This document shows positions 11,161 through 23,349 of a DNA stretch of 64,000 nt, one piece after another. Position 1 is the stretch's first letter, and every line of letters starts with the position of its first letter. The notes below the pieces were generated by a model, which saw only the letters and a list, made by a program, of their open reading frames with translations, was not told the origin of the DNA and did no database searches. A program made the translations under genes and the position numbers. The stretch is from Rebecca billardiae RCC1528 (lineage: Eukaryota; Haptophyta). The stretch is from assembly GCA_965240325.2 (NCBI GenBank), contig OZ251234.1, positions 2,209,568-2,273,567 on the forward strand. The letters run 5' to 3'.

Positions 11161-13684
11161 ACGCCCGCGCCCACGGCCGCGGCCGCGGCCCGTCGTGGAG
11201 ACGGAGGCGATGGAGCCCACGCCCACGCCCGCGCCCGCGGCCGGCGCGGCCGGCGCGGCGGCGGCGGCGGGCTCCGATTCGCTCGAGCCCGCGGCGGCGG
11301 CGGCGGCGGCGGCGTCGGCGGCGGCGTCGGCAGCGCTGCGCCGTCGCTTGCGCGACGGCGCCGCGGCCGCCGGCTGCGGCGCGGGCGCGGGCGGCGGCGG
11401 CGGCGCGCCCGGCGCCGCCAGCCCCCAGAGCGCCAGCATGGGCGCAGGCAGCGCCTCTGTGCGGCAGCGGCGGCAGCAGCGGCGGCAGCAGCGGGGGCGG
11501 AGGGGCGGGGCGGCAGCGGGCGCAGGGGACAGGGGGTCAGCCCGCGTACCGTGCGCCGGGCCGCTGGCGCGGGGCGAACGAGGCGGCGCGGGCTCCCCCC
11601 CAGGGATAGGGTTCGGGTTGCTCCCCCCCAGGGGCGGCAGCAGCCGCAGCAGCGCCGCACAGCCCGCGCGCGGCACGGCGCCAGACAAAGGCCAAGGCGG
11701 CCGCCGCGCTGCGCCGCGCGCCCCAGGCCCCCGGGCCGGGCGCGGGTTGGGGGTCAGGGTTCGGGTTGGCGCGCCGTGCAGGAGGCGGAGGCGCACCGAG
11801 AGGGTGGCACACGCGGCCGTGGTACAGCACCAAGTTCATGTGCTCGCGGCAGGAGGCGTGCAGGATCACTGCGACAAGGGCGCCGTACTCGCCGCCGATC
11901 GAGCCGGGGGCGGGCGCCGCGGCGGCGTCGGCGGCGTCGGGCTCGGGGGCGCACGCGGGCGGCGCGGGCGCGGACGCGCCCGCGGCGCCGACGGCCGACG
12001 GCCCCACGGCCGGCGGCGGCAGCGCGAGCGCGGGCGGCCCGCCCGCCGGCAGCGGCGGCAGCGCGGCGGCGGCCGCGGCGCCGCGGCCGCCGCCGCGGCC
12101 GCGGCCGCGGCCGCGGCCGCGGCCCGCCGACACGGCCGCGGCCGCGGCTGAGGGCCAGCCACCGCCGCGGCCGCGCGCCGCCGCCTCGTAAGCCGTGCGC
12201 GCGGCGGCGGCGGCGGCGGCCGAGGCGGCGGCGGCCGCGGCCGCCGCCATGTTGGCCGCGGCCGCCGCGTTCGCCGCCGCGGCCGTGGGCGAGGACGGCT
12301 CGATCGGCTGCGGGGGCGGGCAGGGAGGCGGGCGGGCGGGCGGGCGGGCGCGTGTCGCGCTGAGCGCGGCGCACTCTCCCCGTCCCCAGCTCAGGCGCCA
12401 GCCATCGGGCCGGGGCCCGCCGCCGGCCGCGCGAGCGCGCGTCCGAGGCGGCAGCTGCTGGCCCCGCCGCGTGCGCGCGCGCACCGCCCGGCCCGACCGG
12501 TCCGGCCGGGACGCACCGGGCCACTTTGCGCGCGCGCCCGCCCGCCCGTGCGCGCCCGCCCGTGCGCGCGCGTGCGTGCGCCCTGGCTGTGCCGTGCCGC
12601 GCCTGTGTTCGGGCGAGGTGTTCGGCTGAGGTGTTCGGGCGAGTGGCGCGCGCGCGGGGCTGGCTCACCTTGGGCATGATGCGCGTGAAGCGCTGCGAGG
12701 ACGGCATGCGCTCGTCCACAATCAGCAGGCAGAGGCGGAAGTGCGAGGCGATGGTCTCCATCGCGAAGCCGTCGGCCCAGACGCAGTTGCGCCCGCCCAC
12801 CTTGCGCCCCATCAGCCGCACCTTGTCCCGCAGCTGCTGCAGACTCTCCACGCCGGCCATGAAGCCAAAGCCCTCCGCGCGCTGCCCGTGCAGCAGCCGG
12901 TACATCGAGAACGTCTCGACCGACATGGACTCGGCGACGACGTTGCGCAGCATGTCCACGCTGCGGGGGCGGGGGGCGGGGGGGCGGCGAGGGGAGGGGC
13001 GGGTCGGGGGCGCAGCGGACGCGCCGTCCGCCCGCCCGCCCGGCGCGCGCCCATCCATCCGCACACACACCCCGCGCGCGGCGCCCGCGGGCGCCCCGCC
13101 CTCCGGTGCGCGCGCGCCGTGCGCGCTGCGGGTCCGGCGGCGCACCCGCGCGCGCGCGCGTGCACCCCAGCGGCGTGCAGTGCGCCCCGCCTGCAGCGCG
13201 TGTGCACCCCCGTGCCGTGCCCCCGCGCCTGCCCCTGCGCCCGCCCCTGTGCCCGCGGCTGGGTGGCCCACCTGATGAAGTAGTACCCAAGCTCCTTGAG
13301 CGCGAGCTGCACGGCCTCGTAGAAGCAGTCGCCCGAGGCCTCGGTGTACCGCACCGACACGCCCGGGTCGTTGCCCAGCCGCGCGCGCACCGCCGACGTG
13401 CGGCTCATCAGCATGTCCGTCGAGCCCGACGGCGGCGCGGTCGCGGACGCCGACGCGGCGGCCGCGACGATCGGCCGTGGCTCCGAGTCGTCGTCGTACT
13501 CGTCGTCGTCGTCGGGCTGGGCGGCGCGCGCGGCGGTGGAGATGGAGCGGCTCCCGCCGCCCTCGGCCGCGCCCACGCCCGAGCCCGCCTCCGCCGCCGA
13601 CACGGCGCGCGGCCTGCCCTTGGCGGCGGCGGCGCCGCCCGCCGCGCGCGGCGCGCGCGCCGACGTCGCGGCCGCGGCGGGCAT
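10696..13684 (-). CDS. OTU-type cysteine protease (deubiquitinase-like), four exons
   Basis: Exons on the minus strand are 13684-13272, 12960-12669, 12307-11797 and 11456-10696; phases match (2, 0, 1) with GTGGGC, GTGAGC and GTGCGC donors and CAG acceptors, giving 658 residues. The OTU domain is split. ASGDCFYEAV carries the nucleophile C120. Exon 2 has the middle of the fold (GGRNCVWADGFAMETIASHF, then LCLLIVDE). Near the end of exon 3, REHMNLVLYHG supplies the probable catalytic histidine H391. OTU enzymes cleave ubiquitin chains. Oddities: the residue three before the cysteine, usually Asp, is Ser here; and about 120 residues of Ala- and Gly-Arg-rich low complexity are inserted between the middle of the fold and the His strand. 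The C-terminal exon has a PSRKRRR nuclear-localisation-like motif, GRGRG repeats and an acidic end. The start is uncertain: the frame has ATGs back to 14065. It is divergent from the kinase at 14199. Confidence 0.75.
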
Positions 13685-14198
13685 CGCGGGCACGGCGGCG
13701 CGTGCGCGCGGTATGGTGGCGGCCGTGCGGAGCGCGGCGCGAGCGCCACGCAGCCTCTCGTCCGCCGCCCGCCCCTCGCCGCCCTCGCGACGCGCGGACG
13801 CTCGCGCCCGCCGGCCGCGGGGTGTGTGTGGCGCGGCGTGGGGTCGGCCGCAGCCCCAGCCACAAAGCTCACGCCCGCAAAGGGCCCTGGCCGGGTGGCG
13901 GCCAGACTTGCCCGTGTGCCGTCGTCGGGCGCCGGCTGCCGCTCGGACGACGCCGTTTCGGAACATCATCGTCGCCGCGCGATGATCGCCAATAATAGCG
14001 CGCACGGACGCCGGACCGAATGTCCGGATGACCATATATCGGCGATTGATGTGCCAGCCAATCATTGATGGTCCTTTGCCCGACCGTCCGGACCCGCGTC
14101 AGCCTCACTCAGCCTCCAATCACCGGACTCTGGGCGCCCGCCAGGGCCGGACTTTTGGGCATGGCTCAGTCCTCACCCAGCACGGCGATGGCGGCCGA
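13685..14198. promoter_or_regulatory. Shared divergent promoter, OTU gene / kinase
   Basis: About 510 bp separate the chosen start codons of the divergent OTU and kinase genes. The right half (about 13960-14130) is less GC-rich than the coding flanks, with CATATATC near 14032 and paired GGTCCTTT/TCCGGAC motifs. No specific transcription-factor site is claimed. If the upstream ATGs at 14065 (minus) and 14028 (plus) were used, the genes would overlap. Confidence 0.4.
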
Positions 14199-15374
14199 AT
14201 GCTCGTGCGCCCCGAGGATGTGCGTGTGCGCGAGCAGATCGGCGAGGGCGCGTACGCGCAGGTGGTCGCGTGCACCCTCGCCGGCGCGCCTGAACGCCTC
14301 GCGCTCAAGGCCGTGCGCCTCGTCGACGCCGCCGCGCGCGACGCGCTGCGCGCCGAGCGCGAGGCGCTGCGCGCGTGCGCGGCGCCGCCGTGCGCGCACG
14401 TCGTGCGGCTGCACGCGGCGTTCGTCGACGGCGAGCTGGGCTGCCTCGTGCTCGAGCTGTGCGCGCGCGGCGACCTCCGCGCCGCCATCCGCGCCGCGCC
14501 GCGCGGCCACCTCGGCCTGCGCTGCGCGCGCACGCTGTGCGCCGAGCTGTGCGCCGCGCTCGCACACGTGCACCGCGCGCGCTGGGCGCACGGCGACGTG
14601 AAGCCGGCCAACGTGGGCCTGCGCGCGAGCGGGCACGCCGTGCTCCTCGACTTTGGCAGCGCCGCGCCGCTCGACGCGGGCGACGCCCGCCCGTGCCGCC
14701 GCCGCCACCTGCCCGGCACCGCCGCGTTCGCGCCGCCCGAGCTGTGCGCCGCTGAGAGCGCGGCCGCGCACGGCGGGCGCGCGGGCGACGTGTGGGGCGC
14801 GGGGTGCGCGCTGTACGCCATGCTGGCCGGCGCGGGTGGCGCCTCGCCCTTCGAAGGCGCGGCGCGCGCGGTGGATGGCGGTGGTGCCGACGCCGCCGAC
14901 GCCGCCGACGCCGACGCCGCCGACGGCGGCCGCGCGGCGGAGGCGCGCGTGCTCGCGCGCGCGGCGCGCGGCGCGTACGCGTGGCCTGCCGGCGCGGAGG
15001 CGCGCGTCGGCGCCGCGGCGGTCGACTGCGTGCGGCGCATGCTCGCGGTCGACCCGGCCGCGCGGCTGGGCGCGCTCGGAGGCGACCGCGAGGAGCCGAG
15101 CGCGCCGGGCCCACGCGGGGCTGGCCCGCGCGACACCCCGGCGCGGCCGGCCGCCGTTCCCGCGGCCGCGCCGCCGGCCGCCGAGCAGCGGCCGCGTCCT
15201 GGTCGGCCCGAGTCCGCTGAGCCGCACGGCGGCGCGGCGGACGGCCTCGGGCGCGGGCGCGACGACCCGGGCGCGTGGGTGGAGGCGCTGGGCGCGCACG
15301 CCTTCTTCGCACCGCTGCCCGCGCCGTTCGCGCAGCTGCACGCGCTGCGGGCGCCCGAGCTGGACGAGGCGTAG
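14199..15374 (+). CDS. Serine/threonine-type protein kinase
   Basis: Single exon, 391 residues from the ATG at 14199; an in-frame ATG at 14028 would add 57 residues that do not look like kinase. Kinase landmarks in order: glycine loop GEGAYAQV (15-22), ALKAV lysine K37, alpha-C glutamate near 53-55, catalytic loop HGDVKPANV with D133, K135 and N138, DFG at 151-153, activation-segment end GTAAFAPPE (173-181), and a C-lobe pattern ending DPAARLG and HAFF near the C-terminus. HGD replaces the usual HRD, so the catalytic Asp is kept but the RD arginine is not, suggesting no activation-loop phosphorylation switch. A low-complexity Ala/Asp insert (about 225-250) and a Pro/Ala loop (about 305-345) interrupt the C-lobe. 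The group cannot be assigned safely; the overall pattern is closest to AGC/CAMK-like kinases. Catalytic activity is likely. Confidence 0.85.
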   Translation: MLVRPEDVRVREQIGEGAYAQVVACTLAGAPERLALKAVRLVDAAARDALRAEREALRACAAPPCAHVVRLHAAFVDGELGCLVLELCARGDLRAAIRAAPRGHLGLRCARTLCAELCAALAHVHRARWAHGDVKPANVGLRASGHAVLLDFGSAAPLDAGDARPCRRRHLPGTAAFAPPELCAAESAAAHGGRAGDVWGAGCALYAMLAGAGGASPFEGAARAVDGGGADAADAADADAADGGRAAEARVLARAARGAYAWPAGAEARVGAAAVDCVRRMLAVDPAARLGALGGDREEPSAPGPRGAGPRDTPARPAAVPAAAPPAAEQRPRPGRPESAEPHGGAADGLGRGRDDPGAWVEALGAHAFFAPLPAPFAQLHALRAPELDEA

Positions 15375-15726
15375 CGTACCGGTAGCGCAGCGGGTTGGGA
15401 ATCGGTGAATCGCCGTTGTGCGGGTAGCTTCTCCTTCTGGTCAGTGCGTCGATATTGGACTGACACCCTCATTTACCGCTATCATAAACCGCCACGTCAA
15501 TAATGGGTCGCAAGCGCCCAACAGGTTTTCGACGGGCTGGCCAATTATGGGAAAGAGAACTTGAGACGTTGAGGCCGTACGGGTACCTTGTTGAGACGTG
15601 GTCAGACTTTCGACTGACGAGCGGCGTCCGGTACCCGCACATAGACTGACGGAGAGCACCCGCGCGCGCGCCGTCGCAGAGGGTTATTCTTAGCTCGCCC
15701 TTCTTCGCACGGGGCCACAACGCGCG
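15375..15726. promoter_or_regulatory. Promoter / 5' flank of the giant receptor gene
   Basis: A 350-bp stretch of balanced composition between two very GC-rich genes. It contains two GAGACGT boxes (about 15562 and 15592) and the partial repeats GTACGGGTACC and CCGGTACCCG. It presumably holds the kinase 3' end and the promoter of the 25-kb gene. No TATA box in a convincing position was seen. Confidence 0.4.
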
Positions 15727-18700
15727 ATGCTCGCCCCGCGCCACCGAGGGCGCGAGCGAGCCATGGCGCGGGCCGCGGCGTCCGCCGCGGTGCTGATCCT
15801 TGCCGCTTGCGTGCCCGACCTGCGCTCCCTCACCTTCCCGCCGCCGCCGTCCCGCGCCTCCTGCGCGGGGACGGCTGCCGCCGGTGCGGAGGCCCTGCCC
15901 GCGCCTTTCGGCCGCGCGCTGCGTGCAGGCGGGCTGAGCGGCGCCGTGTGGCGTGTGCCGTTGGCGCTGACGGTCGCTATGGGGCCTACGCGCCAGACGC
16001 CCGCCGCGGGTGCGCTGCTCAGCCTCGCCGCGTCGGCGGTCATTGGCGCAGCGCCTGCAAGCGCGCAGACGATCAGCCCACCGCCGTTCCCGCCGCCGAG
16101 CCCGCCGCCGGGCCCGCCGCCGAGCTCACCGCCGAGCCCGCCGCCGAGCCCGCCGCCATCACCGCCACCGCCACCCCCCCCGGGCCCGCCGCCGAGCCCG
16201 CCGCCGAGCCCGCCGCCGGACCCGCCGCCGAGCTCACCGCCGAGCCCGCCGCCGAGCCCGCCGCCAAACCCGCCGCCGCCGCCGCAGCCGAGCCCGCCGC
16301 CGAGCCCGCCGCCGGACCCGCCGCCGAGCTCACCGCCGAGCCCGCCGCCGAGCCCGCCGCCAAACCCGCCGCCGCCGCCGCCGCCGAGCCCGCCGCCGAG
16401 CCCGCCGCCGGACCCGCCGCCGAGCTCACCGCCGAGCCCGCCGCCGAGCCCGCCGCCAAACCCGCCGCCGCCGCCGCAGCCGAGCCCGCCGCCAAGCCCG
16501 CCGCCGGACCCGCCGCCGAGCTCACCGCCGAGCCCGCCGCCGAGCCCGCCGCCAAACCCGCCGCCGCCGCCTCCGCCGAGCCCGCCGCCGAGCCCGCCGC
16601 CGGACCCGCCGCCGAGCTCACCGCCGAGCCCGCCGCCGAGCCCGCCGCCAAACTCGCCGCCGCCGCCGCAGCCGAGCCCACCGCCAAGCCCGCCGCCGGA
16701 CCCGCCGCCGAGCTCACCGCCGAGCCCGCCGCCGAGCCCGCCGCCAACACCGCCGCCGCCGCCGCAGCCGAGCCCGCCGCCAAGCCCGCCGCCGGACCCG
16801 CCGCCGAGCTCACCGCCGAGCCCGCCGCCGAGCCCGCCGCCAAACCCGCCGCCGCCTCCGCAGCCGAGCCCGCCGCCAAGCCCGCCGCCAAGCCCGCCGC
16901 CGAGCCCGCCGCCCAGCCCGCCGCCAAGCCCGCCGCCAAGCCCGCCGCCGAGCCCGCCGCCGAGCTCGCCGCCGAGCCCTCCGCCGGACCCGCCGCCGAA
17001 CCCACCCCCGAGCCCGCCGCCAAGCTCACCGCCGAGCCCGCCGCCGAGCCCGCCGCCGCCGCCGCCGCCCCCGCCGCCCCCGCCGCCGCCCCCGCCGCCC
17101 CCCCCGCCGCCGCCCCCGCCGCCCCCCCCGCCGCCGCCGCCGAGCCCGCCGCCGAGCCCACCACCGTCGCCACCACCACTGCCGCCACCACCGAGCCCAC
17201 CGCCGCCAAGTCCGCCGCCGCCAAGCCCACCGCCACCGAGCCCGCCGCCGCCGAGCCCGCCGCCACCGAGCCCGCCGCCGCCGAGCCCGCCGCCGCCGAG
17301 CCCGCCGCCGCCGAGCCCGCCACCGCCGGTGCCGCCGCCGCCCAGCCCGCCGCCGCCGAGCCCGCCGCCGCCGAGCCCACCGCCGCCCAGCCCGCCGCCG
17401 CCCAGCCCGCCGCCACCAGTGCCGCCGCCGCCGAGCCCGCCGCCGCCGAGCCCTCCGCCACCGAGCCCGCCGCCGCCGAGCCCGCCGCCGCCGGTCCCGC
17501 CGCCGCCGAGCCCGCCGCCGCCGAGCCCGCCGCCGCCGAGCCCACCGCCGCCGAGCCCGCCGCCGCCGGTGCCGCCGCCACCGAGCCCACCGCCGCCGGT
17601 GCCGCCGCCGCCGAGCCCGCCGCCACCGAGCCCGCCGCCGCCGAGCCCACCGCCGCCGGTGCCGCCGCCGCCGAGCCCGCCGCCGCCGGTGCCGCCGCCG
17701 CCGAGCCCGCCGCCGCCGAGCCCGCCACCGCCGGTGCCGCCGCCGCCCAGCCCGCCGCCGCCGAGCCCGCCGCCGCCGAGCCCACCGCCGCCCAGCCCGC
17801 CGCCGCCCAGCCCGCCGCCACCAGTGCCGCCGCCGCCGAGCCCGCCGCCGCCGAGCCCTCCGCCACCGAGCCCGCCGCCGCCGAGCCCGCCACCGCCGGT
17901 GCCGCCGCCGCCCAGCCCGCCGCCGCCGAGCCCGCCGCCGCCGAGCCCACCGCCGCCCAGCCCGCCGCCGCCCAGCCCGCCGCCACCAGTGCCGCCGCCG
18001 CCGAGCCCGCCGCCGCCGAGCCCTCCGCCACCGAGCCCGCCGCCGCCGAGCCCGCCGCCGCCGGTCCCGCCGCCGCCGAGCCCGCCGCCGCCGGTGCCGC
18101 CGCCGCCCAGCCCGCCGCCGCCGAGCCCGCCGCCGCCGAGCCCACCGCCGCCCAGCCCGCCGCCGCCCAGCCCGCCGCCACCAGTGCCGCCGCCGCCGAG
18201 CCCGCCGCCGCCGAGCCCTCCGCCACCGAGCCCGCCGCCGCCGAGCCCGCCGCCGCCGGTCCCGCCGCCGCCGAGCCCGCCGCCGCCGAGCCCGCCGCCG
18301 CCGGTGCCGCCGCCACCGAGCCCACCGCCGCCGGTGCCGCCGCCGCCGAGTCCGCCGCCGCCGAGCCCGCCGCCGCCAAGCCCACCGCCGCCCAGCCCGC
18401 CACCGCCCAGCCCGCCGCCGCCGAGCCCACCGCCACCATCATCGCCACCTCTGCCGCCGCCGCCAAGTCCGCCACCGCCAAGCCCTCCGCCACCCAGTCC
18501 ACCACCGCCGAGCCCGCCGCCGCCGAGCCCACCGCCACCGCTGCCGCCCCCAAGCCCGCCACCGCCGAGCCCGCCGCCGCCGAGCCCGCCGCCGCCGAGC
18601 CCACCGCCGCCGAGCCCTCCGCCGCCGAGCCCACCGCCACCGATGCCCCCACCGAGCCCGCCGCCGCCCAGTCCGCCGCCGCCAAGCCCGCCGCCGCCGA

Positions 18701-21700
18701 GCCCGCCGCCACCGAGCCCGCCGCCACCGAGCCCGCCGCCGCCCAGCCCGCCACCGCCGAGCCCGCCACCGCCGTTGCCACCGCCGAGCCCGCCGCCTCC
18801 AAGCCCGCCGCCTCCTAGCCCGCCGCCGCCCAGCCCGCCACCACCCAGCCCGCCTCCGCCCAGCCCACCACCGCCGTTGCCGCCGCCGAGCCCGCCGCCT
18901 CCGAGCCCGCCGCCGCCTAGCCCACCGCCGCCGAGCCCACCGCCACCGAGCCCGCCGCCGCCCAGCCCGCCACCGCCGTTGCCACCGCCGAGCCCGCCGC
19001 CTCCGAGCCCGCCGCCACCGAGCCCGCCACCACCGAGCCCGCCGCCGCCCAGCCCGCCACCGCCGAGCCCGCCACCGCCGTTGCCACCGCCGAGCCCGCC
19101 GCCTCCGAGCCCGCCGCCGCCGAGCCCGCCGCCACCGAGCCCGCCGCCGCCCAGCCCGCCACCGCCGAGCCCGCCACCGCCGTTGCCACCGCCGAGCCCG
19201 CCGCCTCCGAGCCCGCCGCCGCCGAGCCCGCCACCGCCGAGCCCGCCGCCGCCGAGCCCGCCGCCGCCGAGCCCACCGCCGCCGAGCCCTCCGCCGCCGA
19301 GCCCACCGCCACCGATGCCCCCACCGAGCCCGCCGCCGCCCAGTCCGCCGCCGCCAAGCCCGCCGCCGCCGAGCCCGCCGCCACCGAGCCCGCCGCCACC
19401 GAGCCCGCCGCCGCCCAGCCCGCCACCGCCGAGCCCGCCACCGCCGTTGCCACCGCCGAGCCCGCCGCCTCCAAGCCCGCCGCCTCCTAGCCCGCCGCCG
19501 CCCAGCCCGCCACCACCCAGCCCGCCTCCGCCCAGCCCACCACCGCCGTTGCCGCCGCCGAGCCCGCCGCCTCCGAGCCCGCCGCCGCCTAGCCCACCGC
19601 CGCCGAGCCCACCGCCACCGAGCCCGCCGCCGCCCAGCCCGCCACCGCCGTTGCCACCGCCGAGCCCGCCGCCTCCGAGCCCGCCGCCACCGAGCCCGCC
19701 ACCACCGAGCCCGCCGCCGCCCAGCCCGCCACCGCCGAGCCCGCCACCGCCGTTGCCACCGCCGAGCCCGCCGCCTCCGAGCCCGCCGCCGCCGAGCCCG
19801 CCGCCACCGAGCCCGCCGCCGCCCAGCCCGCCACCGCCGAGCCCGCCACCGCCGTTGCCACCGCCGAGCCCGCCGCCTCCAAGCCCGCCGCCGCCGAGCC
19901 CGCCGCCACCGAGCCCGCCGCCGCCCAGCCCGCCACCGCCGAGCCCGCCACCGCCGTTGCCACCGCCGAGCCCGCCGCCTCCGAGCCCGCCGCCACCGAG
20001 CCCGCCGCCACCGAGCCCGCCGCCGCCCAGCCCGCCACCGCCGAGCCCGCCACCGCCGTTGCCACCGCCGAGCCCGCCGCCTCCGAGCCCGCCGCCACCG
20101 AGCCCGCCGCCACCGAGCCCGCCGCCGCCCAGCCCGCCACCGCCCAGCCCGCCACCGCCGTTGCCACCGCCGAGCCCGCCGCCTCCGAGCCCGCCGCCTC
20201 CTAGCCCACCGCCGCCGAGCCCACCGCCACCGAGCCCGCCGCCGCCGAGCCCACCGCCACCGCTGCCGCCGCCCAGCCCGCCGCCGCCCAGCCCGCCTCC
20301 GCCCAGCCCGCCACCACCGAGCCCACCGCCGCCGCTGCCGCCGCCCAGCCCGCCGCCGCCCAGCCCGCCGCCACCAAGCCCGCCACCGCCGAGCCCACCG
20401 CCACCGCTGCCGCCGCCCAGCCCGCCGCCACCCAGCCCGCCGCCGCCCAGCCCGCCGCCGCCCAGCCCGCCTCCGCCCAGCCCGCCACCGCCGAGCCCAC
20501 CGCCGCCGCTGCCGCCGCCTAGCCCGCCGCCGCCCAGCCCGCCGCCACCAAGCCCGCCACCGCCGAGCCCACCGCCGCCGCTGCCGCCGCCCAGCCCGCC
20601 GCCACCCAGCCCGCCGCCGCCCAGCCCGCCGCCGCCAAGCCCACCGCCACCGCTGCCGCCGCCCAGCCCGCCGCCACCCAGCCCCCCGCCGCCCAGCCCG
20701 CCACCGCCGAGCCCGCCACCGCCGCTGCCGCCTCCGCCGCCGCCGTCGCCGCCGCCCAGCCCGCCGCCCAGCCCGCCGCCCAGCCCGCCGCCGCCGAGCC
20801 CGCCGCCGCCAAGCCCGCCGCCACCGAGCCCGCCGCCTCCCAGCCCGCCGCCACCGAGCTCGCCGCCACCGCCACCTCCGTCGCCGCCGCCGAGCCCGCC
20901 TCCGAGCGCGCCGCCGAGCCCGCCGCCCAGCCCGCCGCCGCCGAGCCCGCCGCCACCCAGCCCACCGCCGCCGAGTCCGCCGCCACCCAGCCCACCGCCG
21001 CCGAGTCCGCCGCCGCCGCCCCCGCCGTCGCCGCCGCCCAGCCCACCTCCGAGCCCGCCTCCGAGCCCGCCGCCCAGCCCACCGCCCAGCCCGCCGCCGC
21101 CCAGCCCGCCGCCACCCAGCCCACCGCCGCCGAGTCCGCCGCCACCCAGCCCACCGCCGCCGAGTCCGCCGCCGCCGCCCCCGCCGTCGCCGCCGCCCAG
21201 CCCACCTCCGAGCCCGCCGCCCAGCCCACCGCCCAGCCCGCCGCCACCCAGCCCGCCGCCACCAAGCCCGCCGCCGCCGAGCCCACCGCCACCGCTGCCG
21301 CCGCCGAGCCCGCCGCCGCCCAGCCCGCCGCCACCCAGCCCGCCACCGCCGAGCCCGCCACCGCCGCTGCCGCCTCCGCCGCCGCCGTCGCCGCCGCCCA
21401 GTCCGCCGCCCAGCCCGCCGCCCAGCCCGCCGCCGCCGAGCCCGCCGCCGCCCAGCCCGCCGCCACCGAGCCCGCCGCCTCCCAGCCCGCCGCCACCGAG
21501 CCCGCCGCCACCGCCACCTCCGTCGCCGCCGCCGAGCCCGCCTCCGAGCGCGCCGCCGAGCCCGCCGCCCAGCCCGCCGCCGCCGAGCCCGCCGCCACCC
21601 ATCCCACCGCCGCCGAGTCCGCCGCCACCCAGCCCGCCGCCGCCGAGTCCGCCGCCGCCGCCCCCGCCGTCGCCGCCGCCCAGCCCACCTCCGGGCCCAC

Positions 21701-22000
21701 CTCCGAGCCCGCCGCCCAGCCCACCGCCCAGCCCGCCGCCGCCCAGCCCGCCGCCACCCAGCCCACCGCCGCCGAGTCCGCCGCCACCCAGCCCGCCGCC
21801 GCCGAGCTCGCCGCCACCGCCTCCGCCGTCGCCGCCGCCCAGCCCACCTCCGAGCCCGCCGCCGCCGAGCCCGCCGCCACCGAGCCCTCCACCGCCCAGC
21901 CCGCCGCCGCCGAGCTCGCCGCCGCCGCCGCCGCCCTCGCCGCCGCCGAGCCCGCCGCCGAGCCCGCCGCCGAGCCCACCGCCGCCGAGCCCACCGCCGC

Positions 22001-22032
<32 letters not shown>

Positions 22033-22803
22033 AGCTCGCCGCCGCCACCACCGCCGTCCCCACCACCAAGCCCGCCGCCTTCGCCGCCGCCACCGCCGCC
22101 GCCATCCCCGCCGCCGAGTCCGCCGCCAAGCCCGCCGCCAAGCCCTCCGCCGCCGAGCCCACCGCCGCCAAGCCCACCGCCGCCGAGCCCGCCGCCGCCA
22201 AGCCCGCCGCCGCCGAGCTCGCCGCCACCGCCACCGCCGTCTCCACCGCCATCCCCGCCGCCCAGCCCGCCGCCGCCTCATCCGCCGCCGCCGCCGCCTC
22301 CCACGCCCCCACCCAGCCCGCCGCCGAGCCCGCCGCCGCCGAGCCCGCCCCCGCCGAGCCCGCCGCCGCCGAGCCCGCCGCCGCCGAGTCCGCCGCCGCC
22401 GAGCTCGCCGCCGCCACCACCGCCGTCCCCACCGCCAAGCCCGCCGCCGTCGCCGCCGCCACCGCCGCCGCCATCCCCGCCGCCGAGTCCGCCGCCACGC
22501 CCGCCGCCAAGCCCTCCGCCGCCGAGCCCACCGCCGCCGAGCCCGCCGCCGCCGAGCCCGCCGCCGCCAAGCCCGCCGCCGCCGAGCTCGCCGCCACCGC
22601 CACCGCCGTCTCCACCGCCATCCCCGCCGCCCAGCCCGCCACCGCCTCATCCGCCGCCGCCGCCGCCTCCCACGCCCCCACCCAGCCCGCCGCCGAGCCC
22701 GCCGCCGCCAAGCCCACCGCCGCCGAGCCCGCCGCCGCCGAGCCCGCCGCCGCCGAGCTCGCCGCCGCCGCCGCCACCGAGCCCGCCGCCGAGCCCGCCG
22801 CCG

Positions 22804-22836
<33 letters not shown>

Positions 22837-22974
22837 CCACCCACGCCGCCCCCCAGCCCGCCGCCGAGCCCGCCGCCGCCAAGCCCACCGCCGCCGAGCC
22901 CGCCGCCGCCGAGCCCGCCGCCGCCGAGCTCGCCGCCGCCGCCGCCACCGAGCCCGCCGCCGAGCCCGCCGCCG

Positions 22975-23006
<32 letters not shown>

Positions 23007-23145
23007 ACCTCCAACGCCGCCCCCCAGCCCGCCGCCGAGCCCGCCGCCGCCAAGCCCACCGCCGCCGAGCCCGCCGCCGCCGAGCCCGCCGCCGCCGAGC
23101 TCGCCGCCGCCGCCGCCACCGAGCCCGCCGCCGAGCCCGCCGCCG

Positions 23146-23178
<33 letters not shown>

Positions 23179-23317
23179 CCACCCACGCCGCCTCCGAGCC
23201 CGCCGCCGAGCCCGCCGCCGCCGAGGCCGCCGCCGCCGAGCCCACCGCCGCCGAGCCCGCCGCCGCCGAGCTCGCCGCCGCCGCCGCCGCCTTCGCCGCC
23301 GCCGAGCCCGCCGCCGC

Positions 23318-23349
<32 letters not shown>

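Noticed and set aside
11590-11770. Telomere-like GGGTTCGGGTT and TAGGGTTCGGG motifs
   Set aside because: Only two or three degenerate copies inside an OTU-gene intron; not a telomeric array.
15375-15420. tRNA-like string GGTAGCGCAGCGGGTTGG
   Set aside because: It resembles a D-arm, but no matching acceptor stem, anticodon arm or T-arm follows.
15690-21602. A 1,970-codon glycine-rich frame antisense to the Pro-rich stalk
   Set aside because: It is the mirror of the (CCG)n/(GGC)n repeat: any frame stays open in such DNA. It has no start context, no domain, and overlaps a sense frame with signal peptide and folded domains.
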